From the NCBI RefSeq assembly GCF_003852315.1, contig NZ_CP027762.1:6119501-6183500 (forward strand): a stretch of 64,000 bases of DNA. Direction: 5' to 3'. The notes beneath the pieces are model-generated. The model saw only the letters and a program-made list of their open reading frames with translations. It made no database searches and had not been told where the DNA came from. A program made the position numbers and the translations under genes. Of the stretch, positions 24,007 through 32,581 are shown one piece after another; position 1 is the stretch's first letter; each line of letters starts with the position of its first letter. Source of the stretch: Pseudomonas sp. LBUM920 (lineage in GTDB: Bacteria; Pseudomonadota; Gammaproteobacteria; Pseudomonadales; Pseudomonadaceae).

Positions 24007-25848
24007 ATGCCTGATTACCGCTCGAAAACATCCACCCACGGCCGCAACATGGCCGGCGCGCGCGCACTGTGGCGTGCCACGGGGATGAAAGATGACGACT
24101 TCAAAAAGCCGATCATCGCGATTGCCAACTCGTTCACCCAGTTCGTACCCGGCCACGTCCACCTCAAGGACCTGGGCCAACTGGTCGCCCGCGAGATCGA
24201 ACGCGCCGGCGGCGTGGCGAAAGAATTCAACACCATCGCCGTGGATGACGGCATCGCCATGGGCCATGACGGCATGCTGTATTCGCTGCCGAGCCGCGAG
24301 ATCATCGCCGACTCCGTGGAATACATGGTCAACGCCCACTGCGCCGACGCCATCGTGTGCATCTCCAACTGCGACAAGATCACCCCCGGCATGCTGATGG
24401 CCTCCCTGCGCCTGAACATCCCGGTGATCTTCGTCTCCGGCGGGCCGATGGAAGCCGGCAAGACCAAACTCGCCTCGCACGGCCTCGACCTTGTGGACGC
24501 CATGGTCATCGCCGCCGATTCCAGCGCGTCTGACGAGAAAGTCGCGGAATACGAGCGCAGCGCCTGCCCTACCTGCGGTTCGTGCTCCGGCATGTTCACC
24601 GCCAACTCGATGAACTGCCTGGTCGAAGCCCTGGGCCTGGCCTTGCCGGGCAACGGTTCCACGCTGGCCACCCACAGCGACCGCGAGCAGCTGTTCCTGC
24701 AGGCTGGCCGTACCATCGTCGAGCTGTGCAAGCGTTACTACACCGACAACGATGAGTCGGTGCTGCCGCGCAACATCGCCAACTTCAAGGCGTTCGAAAA
24801 CGCCATGACCCTGGACATCGCCATGGGCGGTTCCACCAACACCATCCTGCACTTGCTGGCCGCCGCCCAGGAAGCCGAGATCGATTTCGACCTGCGCGAC
24901 ATCGACCGTCTGTCCCGCCACGTGCCACAACTGTGCAAAGTCGCGCCGAACATCCAGAAGTACCACATGGAAGACGTGCACCGCGCCGGCGGGATCTTCT
25001 CGATCCTCGGTTCGCTGGCCCGTGGCGGCCTGTTGCACACCGACCTGCCGACCGTGCACAGCACGAGCATGGCCGAAGGTATCGCCAAGTGGGACATCAC
25101 CCAGACCACCGACGAAGCAGTGCATCACTTCTTCAAGGCAGGCCCGGCCGGCATCCCGACGCAAACGGCGTTCAGCCAGTCCACCCGCTGGGACACCCTC
25201 GATGACGACCGTGAAAACGGCTGCATCCGCAGTGTCGAGCACGCCTACTCGCAAGAAGGCGGCCTGGCCGTGCTGTACGGCAACATCGCGCTGGATGGCT
25301 GCGTGGTGAAAACCGCCGGTGTGGATGAATCCATCCACGTGTTCGAAGGCAACGCCAAGATCTTCGAAAGCCAGGACAGCGCCGTGCGCGGCATCCTCGC
25401 TGACGAAGTCAAAGCCGGCGACATCGTGATCATCCGCTACGAAGGCCCGAAAGGCGGCCCGGGCATGCAAGAGATGCTCTACCCGACGTCGTACCTGAAA
25501 TCCAAAGGCCTGGGCAAAGCTTGTGCGTTGCTCACTGACGGCCGTTTCTCCGGCGGCACCTCGGGCCTGTCCATCGGCCACGCTTCGCCAGAAGCCGCTG
25601 CCGGCGGCGCGATTGGCCTGGTGCAGGACGGTGACAAAGTGCTGATCGACATTCCGAACCGCTCGATCAACCTGTTGATCAGCGACGAAGAACTGGCAGC
25701 GCGCCGGGTCGAGCAGGACAAGAAAGGCTGGAAACCGGTCGAGAAGCGTCCGCGCAAAGTCACCACCGCGCTGAAGGCTTACGCGTTGCTGGCCACCAGT
25801 GCCGACAAGGGTGCCGTGCGTAACAAAGCAATGCTCGACGGCCTGTAA
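24007..25848 (+). CDS. ilvD: dihydroxy-acid dehydratase IlvD
   Basis: Dehydrates dihydroxy acids to the 2-keto acids of valine, isoleucine and leucine synthesis. The 613-residue protein starts at ATG 24007 (MPDYRSKTSTHGRNMAGARA) behind CGGAG. Iron-sulfur ligands lie in CISNCDK and in CPTCGSCSGMFTANSMNCL, and the C-terminal GRFSGGTSGLSIGHASPEAA block is characteristic. It is followed at once by a strong terminator. Confidence 0.97.
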   Translation: MPDYRSKTSTHGRNMAGARALWRATGMKDDDFKKPIIAIANSFTQFVPGHVHLKDLGQLVAREIERAGGVAKEFNTIAVDDGIAMGHDGMLYSLPSREIIADSVEYMVNAHCADAIVCISNCDKITPGMLMASLRLNIPVIFVSGGPMEAGKTKLASHGLDLVDAMVIAADSSASDEKVAEYERSACPTCGSCSGMFTANSMNCLVEALGLALPGNGSTLATHSDREQLFLQAGRTIVELCKRYYTDNDESVLPRNIANFKAFENAMTLDIAMGGSTNTILHLLAAAQEAEIDFDLRDIDRLSRHVPQLCKVAPNIQKYHMEDVHRAGGIFSILGSLARGGLLHTDLPTVHSTSMAEGIAKWDITQTTDEAVHHFFKAGPAGIPTQTAFSQSTRWDTLDDDRENGCIRSVEHAYSQEGGLAVLYGNIALDGCVVKTAGVDESIHVFEGNAKIFESQDSAVRGILADEVKAGDIVIIRYEGPKGGPGMQEMLYPTSYLKSKGLGKACALLTDGRFSGGTSGLSIGHASPEAAAGGAIGLVQDGDKVLIDIPNRSINLLISDEELAARRVEQDKKGWKPVEKRPRKVTTALKAYALLATSADKGAVRNKAMLDGL

Positions 25849-25860
25849 GCCTCGCACATG

Positions 25861-25892
25861 AAAATGCCCCGCCACGTGCGGGGCATTTTTTT
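25861..25892 (+). terminator. rho-independent terminator of ilvD
   Basis: The inverted repeat AAAATGCCCCGC-CACGT-GCGGGGCATTTT is followed by a T-run, starting 12 bases after the ilvD stop. It is an excellent intrinsic terminator. Confidence 0.93.
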
Positions 25893-25946
25893 GTCTGGAT
25901 AAACCCTTCAGCAGTAGACCGAGTTCCAACATGCGTGTGTGGTCGA

Positions 25947-26470
25947 ATGCGCGGGCTGGCTTGCCTGCGATAGTGGTGGGTCAGCTGACTCATGCAGGGC
26001 CTGACACAAAGCCTTCGCGGGCAAGCCCGCTCCCACAGTTGATCGGGTTCCAGCTTGAGCATGCGGTTGAATGTGGGAGCTGGCTTGCCTGCGATAGCGG
26101 TGGGCCAGCTGACTCATGTCGGGCCTGACACACCGCCTTCGCGGGCAAGCCCGCTCCCACAGTTGATCGGGTTCCAGCTTGAGCATGCGGTTGAATGGGG
26201 GAGCTGGCTTGCCTGCGATAGCGGTGGGCCAGTCGCCTCATGTTGGGCCTGACACAAAGCCTTCGCGGGCAAGCCCGCTCCCACAGTTGACCGGGTTCCA
26301 GCTTGAGCATGCGGTTGAATGTGGGAGCGGGCTTGCCTGCGATAGCGGTGGGCCAGTCGCCTCATGCAGGGCCTGACACACTGCCTTCGCGGGCAAGCCC
26401 GCTCCCACAGGTGACCGGGTTCGAACTTAGGTATGCGGTCGAATGTGGGAGCGGGCTTGCTCGCGAAGCA
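25947..26470. repeat. tandem array of REP pairs with exact 124-bp period (four units plus a partial fifth)
   Basis: Units begin at 25947, 26071, 26195, 26319 and 26443, every step exactly 124 bases. Each unit has a left REP arm of GGGAGCTGGCTTGCCTGCGAT type and a right arm TTCGCGGGCAAGCCCGCTCC. A spacer carrying GGGTTCCAGCTTGAGCATGCG leads into the next unit. Units differ by scattered substitutions, most in the region between the arms and in the first and last copies. The fifth unit is cut after about 28 bases and ends with a TGCTCGCGAA-type arm. It fills the ilvD/pchP convergent gap. Short minus-strand frames repeating WERACPRR are by-products. Confidence 0.95.
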
Positions 26471-26482
26471 GGCGGCTCGGTC

Positions 26483-27541
26483 TTACTGAATCTCGTCCGG
26501 CTTGACGATTACCCAGTTCTTGTCCGCCGTCACCGGCAGCCCTTCCTTGGCCTGGGCCGCTGCGTGCTTGGCCATCATGCCGTTGAGTTGGGTCATGTAT
26601 TTATCCTTGCGGTTGACCCACAGGTGGACGCCACCCTTGGCCACGTCCACATCGTGAAACAACATGTAGCCGTCGCTGGTGGGGGTGTCGCCGCCCACGA
26701 TCACCGGTTTTTTCCACTCATCAATGTAGGTGAGGATCGCTGCGTGCTTGCCGGCCATCCAGGTCGCCGGGGTCCACAGGTACGGGGTCAGCTCCAGGCC
26801 GAGGTTGGCTTTTTCGTCGTATTTGCCGGCGGCGATCTGTTTGCGCGCAGTGGTCAGCTCGCCGGTCTTGCGATCCTTGAGCAAGGTGCTCACGCCGATG
26901 ACGTTCTCGGGTTTGACGTTGTAGCCGTACTTGGGATCGGCGGCGACCATGCGCACCAACTCCTCGGACGCGGCGGTCATCACATACACCTCGATGCCGT
27001 TTTCCATCAGTTTGTTGAACAGCTCAGCCTGGCCGGTGAAGACCTTCGGCGGCTGCACGTCCATGGTCTTGACCACGTCACCGTCGTAATAGGTGACCGG
27101 CACCGGCTTGCGCGACGCCATCATCTCGTCGACGTAGCCCTTGAGTTCCTTGAGGGTGAAGCCGGAGAAAATCTGCGCAACCCACGGGTAGCAGACCATG
27201 TCGTCCACTTCGCAGAGTCGGTAGTAGTAGCTGAACAGGCTTTCCTTGTGGTCGGCGGTGTCTTTGAACGGGATCAGCTTGAGGGACGGGTCCATGGTGT
27301 CGCGGGTGATCAGGCCTTTGTTCTCAAGGTACGGCAGCAGCGACTCTTCGAGGTCGTAACGGTAACTGGTGTTGTCCATGTCGAACACCGCGAAGTTACC
27401 CTTGTTGGCGTTGGCGGCGATCATCTTGTTCAGTTGCTCGGCGGCAGGCGCCGGCCAGTGCTTTAACTCGGTGGCGGCAAATGCCTGGCTGGCGAGGCCC
27501 AAGCAGAAGGCGGCGGCCAGTAGTGTTGGCGCGAGCTTCAT
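26483..27541 (-). CDS. pchP: phosphorylcholine phosphatase PchP
   Basis: Periplasmic HAD-superfamily phosphatase that releases choline and phosphate from phosphorylcholine. The 352-residue protein has a signal peptide ending SQAFA (cut about residue 22). HAD motif I follows as FDMDNTSYRYDLEESLLPYL, and the motif III/IV region is NRKDKY and VGGDTPTSDGYML. The closest match I know is P. aeruginosa PchP (PA5292, about 349 residues). In PAO1 that gene lies elsewhere, so its place between ilvD and tcyP is a rearrangement relative to PAO1. With phospholipase C it would supply choline from phosphatidylcholine. Confidence 0.88.
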   Translation of the reverse strand: MKLAPTLLAAAFCLGLASQAFAATELKHWPAPAAEQLNKMIAANANKGNFAVFDMDNTSYRYDLEESLLPYLENKGLITRDTMDPSLKLIPFKDTADHKESLFSYYYRLCEVDDMVCYPWVAQIFSGFTLKELKGYVDEMMASRKPVPVTYYDGDVVKTMDVQPPKVFTGQAELFNKLMENGIEVYVMTAASEELVRMVAADPKYGYNVKPENVIGVSTLLKDRKTGELTTARKQIAAGKYDEKANLGLELTPYLWTPATWMAGKHAAILTYIDEWKKPVIVGGDTPTSDGYMLFHDVDVAKGGVHLWVNRKDKYMTQLNGMMAKHAAAQAKEGLPVTADKNWVIVKPDEIQ

Positions 27542-27782
27542 AAGCGTTTTCTCCCTGAGTGAAAGACATCGACGCTAACAAATCTGTGTGACAGTTATCG
27601 CCCGAGCACGACCGCTTGCGTCGTGATTGCGCCAAGAGCGTGTGCCTGAGCGTCAAACGCTTATTCCAAAAACGACAGTCACCATTCCATATCGGTATTA
27701 AATCAATATATTTCAAGCTGTTAGGATTTCCGGTTCGCAATCGCAGGCTCACGCGATTGGCTGCCTTCTCAACGGAGCTTCA
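27542..27782. promoter_or_regulatory. AT-rich divergent gap between pchP and tcyP
   Basis: This 241-bp stretch is visibly AT-rich at about 27670-27730 (CATATCGGTATTAAATCAAT and following). A cystine carrier gene would be expected to answer to the CysB activator, whose sites are AT-rich, so this is a candidate control region. I cannot assign a definite site. Position of promoters is not resolved. Confidence 0.35.
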
Positions 27783-29174
27783 ATGAATCTGCCCCTGATT
27801 CTCAACGTACTGGTGTTCGTGGCCCTGCTTTTGGGCCTGGCACAAACGCGTCACACCCACTGGAGCCTCGCTAAAAAGGTCCTGTTTGCGCTGGTGCTCG
27901 GCGTGCTGTTCGGCGCGGCGTTGCACACGATTTATGGCGACGGCAACCCGGTGCTTAAAGCCTCGATCAGCTGGTTTGATCTGGTCGGCAATGGTTACGT
28001 GCAGTTGCTGCAAATGATCGTGATCCCGCTGGTGTTCGCCTCGATCCTCAGCGCCGTGGCGCGTCTGCACAACGCCTCGTCCCTGGGCAAGATCAGCTTC
28101 CTGACCATCGGCACGCTGCTGTTTACCACAGCGATTGCGGCGCTGATCGGTATCGGCCTGACCAACCTGTTCGGCCTTACCGCCGAAGGGCTGGTGGCCG
28201 GCACCCAGGAAATGGCGCGCCTGCAAGTGATCCAGAGCGATTACGCAGGCAAGGTCGCCGACCTGAATATCCCGCAGTTGCTGCTGTCGTTCGTGCCAGC
28301 CAATCCGTTTGCCGACCTGGCCCGGGCCAAGCCGACGTCGATCATCAGCGTGGTGATTTTTGCTGCGTTCCTCGGGGTTGCCGCGCTGCAACTGCTCAAG
28401 GACGACGTGGAAAAAGGCCAGAAAGTGCTCAACGCCATCGACACCCTGCAAGCCTGGGTGATGCGTCTGGTGCGCCTGGTGATGAAGCTGACGCCCTACG
28501 GCGTGCTGGCGCTGATGACCAAAGTGGTCGCCGGCTCCAACCTGCAAGACATCATCAAGCTCGGCAGTTTTGTGGTGGTGTCGTACCTGGCGCTGGGCCT
28601 GATGTTTGTGGTGCACGGCCTGCTGCTGTCGCTGGCCGGGGTCAACCCGCTGCGCTTCTTCCGCAAGGTGTGGCCGGTGCTGACCTTTGCCTTCACCAGC
28701 CGCTCCAGCGCAGCCGCCATCCCGCTGAGCATTGAAGCGCAGACCCGCCGCCTGGGTATCCCGCAATCAATTGCCGGTTTCGCCGCCTCGTTTGGCGCCA
28801 CCATCGGCCAGAACGGTTGCGCCGGTCTCTACCCGGCCATGCTTGCGGTGATGGTTGCGCCGACCGTGGGCATCAACCCGCTGGACCCGCTGTGGATCGC
28901 GACCCTGGTGGCGATTGTGACCTTGAGCTCGGCCGGTGTGGCCGGTGTTGGCGGCGGCGCGACCTTTGCCGCGCTGATCGTACTGCCGGCGATGGGCTTG
29001 CCGGTGTCACTGGTGGCGCTGCTGATTTCCGTGGAGCCGCTGATCGACATGGGTCGTACGGCGCTGAACGTGAACGGTTCGATGACGGCGGGTGCGATTA
29101 CCAGCCAGATCATGGGGCAGACGGATAAAGCGTTGCTGAATGCCGATGAGCATGCAGAGTTAGCGCAAGCCTGA
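27783..29174 (+). CDS. tcyP: L-cystine symporter TcyP (YdjN)
   Basis: Sodium- or proton-coupled importer of cystine from the dicarboxylate/amino acid:cation symporter family. At 463 residues it is the same length as E. coli TcyP. Long stretches match what I remember of that protein, for example GNGYVQLLQMIV, SILSAVARLHNASSLGKISF and the transport-core segment TSRSSAAAIPLSIEAQTRRLG. Eight membrane helices and two re-entrant hairpins are expected. A single gene, convergent with folA. Confidence 0.94.
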   Translation: MNLPLILNVLVFVALLLGLAQTRHTHWSLAKKVLFALVLGVLFGAALHTIYGDGNPVLKASISWFDLVGNGYVQLLQMIVIPLVFASILSAVARLHNASSLGKISFLTIGTLLFTTAIAALIGIGLTNLFGLTAEGLVAGTQEMARLQVIQSDYAGKVADLNIPQLLLSFVPANPFADLARAKPTSIISVVIFAAFLGVAALQLLKDDVEKGQKVLNAIDTLQAWVMRLVRLVMKLTPYGVLALMTKVVAGSNLQDIIKLGSFVVVSYLALGLMFVVHGLLLSLAGVNPLRFFRKVWPVLTFAFTSRSSAAAIPLSIEAQTRRLGIPQSIAGFAASFGATIGQNGCAGLYPAMLAVMVAPTVGINPLDPLWIATLVAIVTLSSAGVAGVGGGATFAALIVLPAMGLPVSLVALLISVEPLIDMGRTALNVNGSMTAGAITSQIMGQTDKALLNADEHAELAQA

Positions 29175-29183
29175 TAGACCGCT

Positions 29184-29255
29184 ATCGGGGGCAAGCCCCC
29201 TCCCACAGTTGACCGATCGAACGCGATCAGGTGTGGGAGGGGGCTTGCCCCCGAT
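29184..29255. repeat. REP pair (outward-facing) between tcyP and folA
   Basis: Arms ATCGGGGGCAAGCCCCCTCC and GGAGGGGGCTTGCCCCCGAT form a near-perfect inverted repeat around about 30 bp. The GGGGG-rich arm is a different REP subtype from the GAGCGGGC form. It is the only structure between two convergent genes and could terminate both. Confidence 0.9.
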
Positions 29256-29259
29256 GCTT

Positions 29260-29772
29260 TTAGGCTTTTTCCCAGACTTCGAAGTTGTACGCGGGCTTAT
29301 CGCCCTCAGCCGGGTTCTCGACATTCGACACCAGCTTCCACTGGTTCAGATCAAACTCGGGAAACCACGCATCCCCTTCCGGGCTCAACGCCACCCGCGT
29401 CAGATACAGGCGATCCGCCTGCTCCAACCCTTGCGCATACAACTGCGCACCGCCGATCAGCATCAGCTCATCCACGCCCTGCTCCAGCGCCCAGGCCTCA
29501 GCCCGTTCCACCGCCGCAGCCAACGACGGAAAAACTTGCGCACCTTCAAGCTTAAGATCGGTCTGACGGCTGACCACAATGTTCAAGCGCCCCGGCAACG
29601 GTCGGCCCAGGGAATCCCAGGTCTTGCGCCCCATGATGATCGGCTTGCCGAGCGTGGTGGCCTTGAAATATTTGAAATCCCCCGGCAAATGCCAGGGCAT
29701 GCTGTTGTCGACGCCGATCACGCGGTTTTCACCGAGGGCTGCGATCAGGCTTAAAGGGAGAGTTTTTTTCAT
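29260..29772 (-). CDS. folA: dihydrofolate reductase
   Basis: Reduces dihydrofolate to tetrahydrofolate with NADPH. The 170-residue protein has the substrate-site segment GVDNSMPWHLPGDFKYFK (residues about 20-37, with the catalytic acid in this block), the NADPH motif MGRKTWDSLGRPLPGR, and LMLIGGAQLYAQGL. Single gene, convergent with tcyP and divergent from the DUF2868 gene. The frame ends very close to the REP pair. Confidence 0.97.
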   Translation of the reverse strand: MKKTLPLSLIAALGENRVIGVDNSMPWHLPGDFKYFKATTLGKPIIMGRKTWDSLGRPLPGRLNIVVSRQTDLKLEGAQVFPSLAAAVERAEAWALEQGVDELMLIGGAQLYAQGLEQADRLYLTRVALSPEGDAWFPEFDLNQWKLVSNVENPAEGDKPAYNFEVWEKA

Positions 29773-29841
29773 GGCGACGAGAATACCAGAGCTGCGAGTC
29801 TGCGGTTATGCTCCAACCTCACTTGCTCAACAGGATGGCGC

Positions 29842-31221
29842 GTGACTGCTCTGACTCCCCTGCACACCCTTTGGCTGACAGAAACCGTGCGCCTGCGTGA
29901 AGAACACGCCGGCCCACTCGAAGACCTGGAAGCCAACCGCCTGGCCCGCACGGCCGGCGGCGACTTGCCGACGCGCATCCAGGCGCGCGCCCTGCACTTG
30001 GCCGAGCGCGACGGACTGACCGGCGCCCTCACCCGCTGGCTGCAAGGCGCCCGTTTGGCGTTGGTGCTGCTGGCCGTGGTCGCGGTGATCAGCGGCGCCG
30101 GCCTGGCGTTTGCTGCGCTGGGTAACGGCCTGACTCCGGTGAATGTGTTCTGGGCGCTGGGCAGTCTGCTCGGTTTGAACCTGATTCTGCTGCTGAGCTG
30201 GGCCTTGGGCCTGGCGTTTGCCGGCGAGCACAGCGCCAGCCTCGGCCGCCTGTGGCTGTGGCTCAGCGAAAAATTCGCGCGTGATGCCAAGGCGGCTCAG
30301 TTGGCGCCGGCGCTGCTGCTGTTGCTGCAACGCCACAAACTCAATCGCTGGGCAGTGGGTGTGCTGGTCAACAGCCTGTGGCTGCTGGCATTGCTCAGTG
30401 CCATGGTGATTTTGCTGACACTGCTGGCCACCCGGCGCTACGGTTTTGTGTGGGAAACCACCATCCTGGGCGCCGACACGTTTGTCGCCGTCACCCAAGC
30501 CCTCGGCAGCCTGCCCGCGCTGCTGGGCTTTAACGTGCCGACCGTCGACATGATCCGCGCCAGCGGCGACTCCGCCCTGAATATCGAAAGCGCACGGCAG
30601 GCCTGGGCCGCCTGGCTGGTGGGCGTGCTGCTGGTGTACGGCCTGCTGCCGCGGTTGATCCTCGCGCTGCTGTGCCTGTGGCGCTGGAAACGTGGGCGCG
30701 CCGCCCTGCGCCTGGACCTCAACCTGCCCGGCTACAGCGCGTTGCGCGAACGCCTGATGCCAAGCAGCGAGCGGCTCGGTGTCAACGATGCAGCGCCTGA
30801 ACAGCTGCACCACGTCAGCGGCGGCGTCAGCGAACTGGAGAGCGACGGCGCCTTGCTGGTGGCCATCGAACTCGATGATCAGCACCCGTGGCCGCCCAAA
30901 CTACCGGCGAGCATCAAAAACGCAGGCATTCTGGACAGCCGCGAATCGCGCAACAAATTGCTGGAACAGCTCACGCGCTTCCCACCCGCACGCCTGGCCA
31001 TCGCCTGCGACCCTCGTCGCTCGCCTGACCGTGGCAGCCTGGCGCTGATCGCCGAACTGGCACGCAGCGCCACGGCCACCCGCGTGTGGCTGCTGCAGGC
31101 ACCGCCCGGCCAGGCGCTGGACGCCGAGCGCCTTGGCGATTGGCACGCCGCGTTGCACCAACTCGAACTGCCCTTCGCCGACTGCGCGCCGCTCACATGG
31201 CTGGAGACCGGTCATGACTAA
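29842..31221 (+). CDS. DUF2868 membrane protein
   Basis: A 459-residue protein of unknown function starting at a GTG. A charged N-terminal region (about 1-60) is followed by membrane helices near 65-90, 100-130 (ALGSLLGLNLILLLSWALGL), 180-200 and about 255-280, then a roughly 170-residue cytoplasmic C-terminal domain. It overlaps the next gene, a membrane GTPase, by eight bases (ATGACTAA). In the C-terminal domain, segments such as LAIACDPRRSPDRGSLALIA recur in the DUF2868 family. I infer that the two proteins form one complex at the inner membrane. Confidence 0.85.
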   Translation: MTALTPLHTLWLTETVRLREEHAGPLEDLEANRLARTAGGDLPTRIQARALHLAERDGLTGALTRWLQGARLALVLLAVVAVISGAGLAFAALGNGLTPVNVFWALGSLLGLNLILLLSWALGLAFAGEHSASLGRLWLWLSEKFARDAKAAQLAPALLLLLQRHKLNRWAVGVLVNSLWLLALLSAMVILLTLLATRRYGFVWETTILGADTFVAVTQALGSLPALLGFNVPTVDMIRASGDSALNIESARQAWAAWLVGVLLVYGLLPRLILALLCLWRWKRGRAALRLDLNLPGYSALRERLMPSSERLGVNDAAPEQLHHVSGGVSELESDGALLVAIELDDQHPWPPKLPASIKNAGILDSRESRNKLLEQLTRFPPARLAIACDPRRSPDRGSLALIAELARSATATRVWLLQAPPGQALDAERLGDWHAALHQLELPFADCAPLTWLETGHD

Positions 31222-32581
31222 ACCGCTGAAACTGGCCGTGGTCGGCCACACCAATGTCGGCAAGACGTCGCTTTTGCGCACGCTGACCCGTGACGTCGGC
31301 TTCGGCGAAGTCTCCCATCGCCCCAGCACCACGCGGCATGTGGAAGGCGCGCGGTTGTCGGTCGACGGCGAAGCCTTGCTGGAGCTGTACGACACGCCCG
31401 GCCTGGAAGATGCGATTGCCCTGCTTGATTACCTGGAGCGCCTGGATCGCCCCGGCGAGCGCTTGGACGGGCCGGCACGCCTGGCGCGTTTCCTGGAAGG
31501 CAGCGAAGCGCGCCAGCGTTTCGAACAGGAGGCCAAGGTGTTGCGCCAACTGCTGGCCTGCGACGCCGGCCTGTATGTGATCGACGCTCGCGAGCCGGTG
31601 CTGGCCAAGTACCGCGACGAGCTGCAAGTGCTGGCCAGTTGCGGCAAGCCGCTGCTGCCGGTGCTCAATTTTGTCAGCAGCAGCAACCACCGCGAACCCG
31701 ACTGGCGCGAAGCCCTGGCCCGCCTGGGCCTGCACGCGCTAGTGCGGTTCGACAGCGTCGCACCGCCGGAAGACGGGGAGCGTCGCCTGTATGAAAGCCT
31801 GGCCCTGCTGCTGGAGAATGCGCGGCCGCAGCTGGAACGGCTGATTCTCGATCAGCAAGCCCAGCGACAGGCCCGCCAGCTGAGCGCCGCGCGGTTGATC
31901 GCCGAATTGTTGATCGACTGCGCCGCGTGCCGGCGCAGCGTGGTCACCGAGGATGAACAGCAAGCCATCAGCGATTTACGCAAGGCCGTGCGCCAGCGCG
32001 AACAAAAATGCGTGGAAGCCCTGCTCAAACTCTTCGGCTTTCGCCCGCAGGACGTCACCGCCAGCGATTTGCCGCTGCTCGACGGCCGTTGGGGCGATGA
32101 CCTGTTCAACCCCGAAACCCTCAAACAACTTGGCGTGCGCGTCGGCGGTGGGATCGCCGCAGGCGCGGCCGCCGGGGCCGGCGTGGATTTGCTGGTTGGC
32201 GGCCTGACCCTGGGCGTCGCCGCGATTGCCGGTGCGATTGCCGGCGGTGCGCTGCAAACCGCGCGCAGCTACGGCAGCCGTCTGCTGGGCAAGATCAAAG
32301 GCCATCGCGAGCTGACCGTCGACGACAGCGTGCTGCGCCTGCTCGCCTTGCGCCAGCGCCAGTTGCTCAAGGCCTTGAACCTGCGTGGCCATGCGGCGAT
32401 GCACAGCATCAAGGTCGACACGCCCCAGGACAAAACCTGGCGCGAGGGCAAGCTGCCGGACGCGCTGCATAAAGCCCGCGCGCACCCGCAATGGTCTTCC
32501 CTCAACCCTCACGCCAAACTCAGTCAGGCCGAACGCCAGGAACAGGTCGAGGCGCTGGCGCTGCGCCTGGATGAACGCTAA
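31214..32581 (+). CDS. DUF3482 GTPase with glycine-rich membrane-inserting region
   Basis: A 455-residue TRAFAC-type GTPase. G1 is GHTNVGKTS near residues 11-19, G3 is DTPGLED, and the G domain spans about 1-200. It is followed by a DUF3482 helical region and, at about 305-355, a strongly glycine/alanine-rich stretch (GVRVGGGIAAGAAAGAGVDL and onward) with GxxxG spacing that looks membrane-inserting. The start at 31214 is chosen because it begins the G domain and overlaps the DUF2868 stop. Its own stop overlaps the stop of the convergent HD gene. Function unknown; relatives are sometimes compared with dynamin-like or Era-like proteins. Confidence 0.86.
   Translation: MTKPLKLAVVGHTNVGKTSLLRTLTRDVGFGEVSHRPSTTRHVEGARLSVDGEALLELYDTPGLEDAIALLDYLERLDRPGERLDGPARLARFLEGSEARQRFEQEAKVLRQLLACDAGLYVIDAREPVLAKYRDELQVLASCGKPLLPVLNFVSSSNHREPDWREALARLGLHALVRFDSVAPPEDGERRLYESLALLLENARPQLERLILDQQAQRQARQLSAARLIAELLIDCAACRRSVVTEDEQQAISDLRKAVRQREQKCVEALLKLFGFRPQDVTASDLPLLDGRWGDDLFNPETLKQLGVRVGGGIAAGAAAGAGVDLLVGGLTLGVAAIAGAIAGGALQTARSYGSRLLGKIKGHRELTVDDSVLRLLALRQRQLLKALNLRGHAAMHSIKVDTPQDKTWREGKLPDALHKARAHPQWSSLNPHAKLSQAERQEQVEALALRLDER

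Noticed and set aside
23851..25932. Minus-strand open frame of 693 codons opposite ilvD, and similar long frames opposite laoC (14023-15831) and the M16 genes (7827-9434).
   Set aside because: They mirror strongly supported genes on the other strand, have no family motifs or ribosome sites, and are expected in GC-rich DNA where antisense frames stay open.
25760..26376. Several short frames repeating peptides such as WERACPRR and RASPLPQL.
   Set aside because: They are translations of the REP arms in the 124-bp array and of other REPINs, not proteins.
25947..26470. The repeated array as a CRISPR locus.
   Set aside because: Period is 124 bp, the whole unit including the spacers is repeated, and there are no cas genes; the arms are REP sequences.
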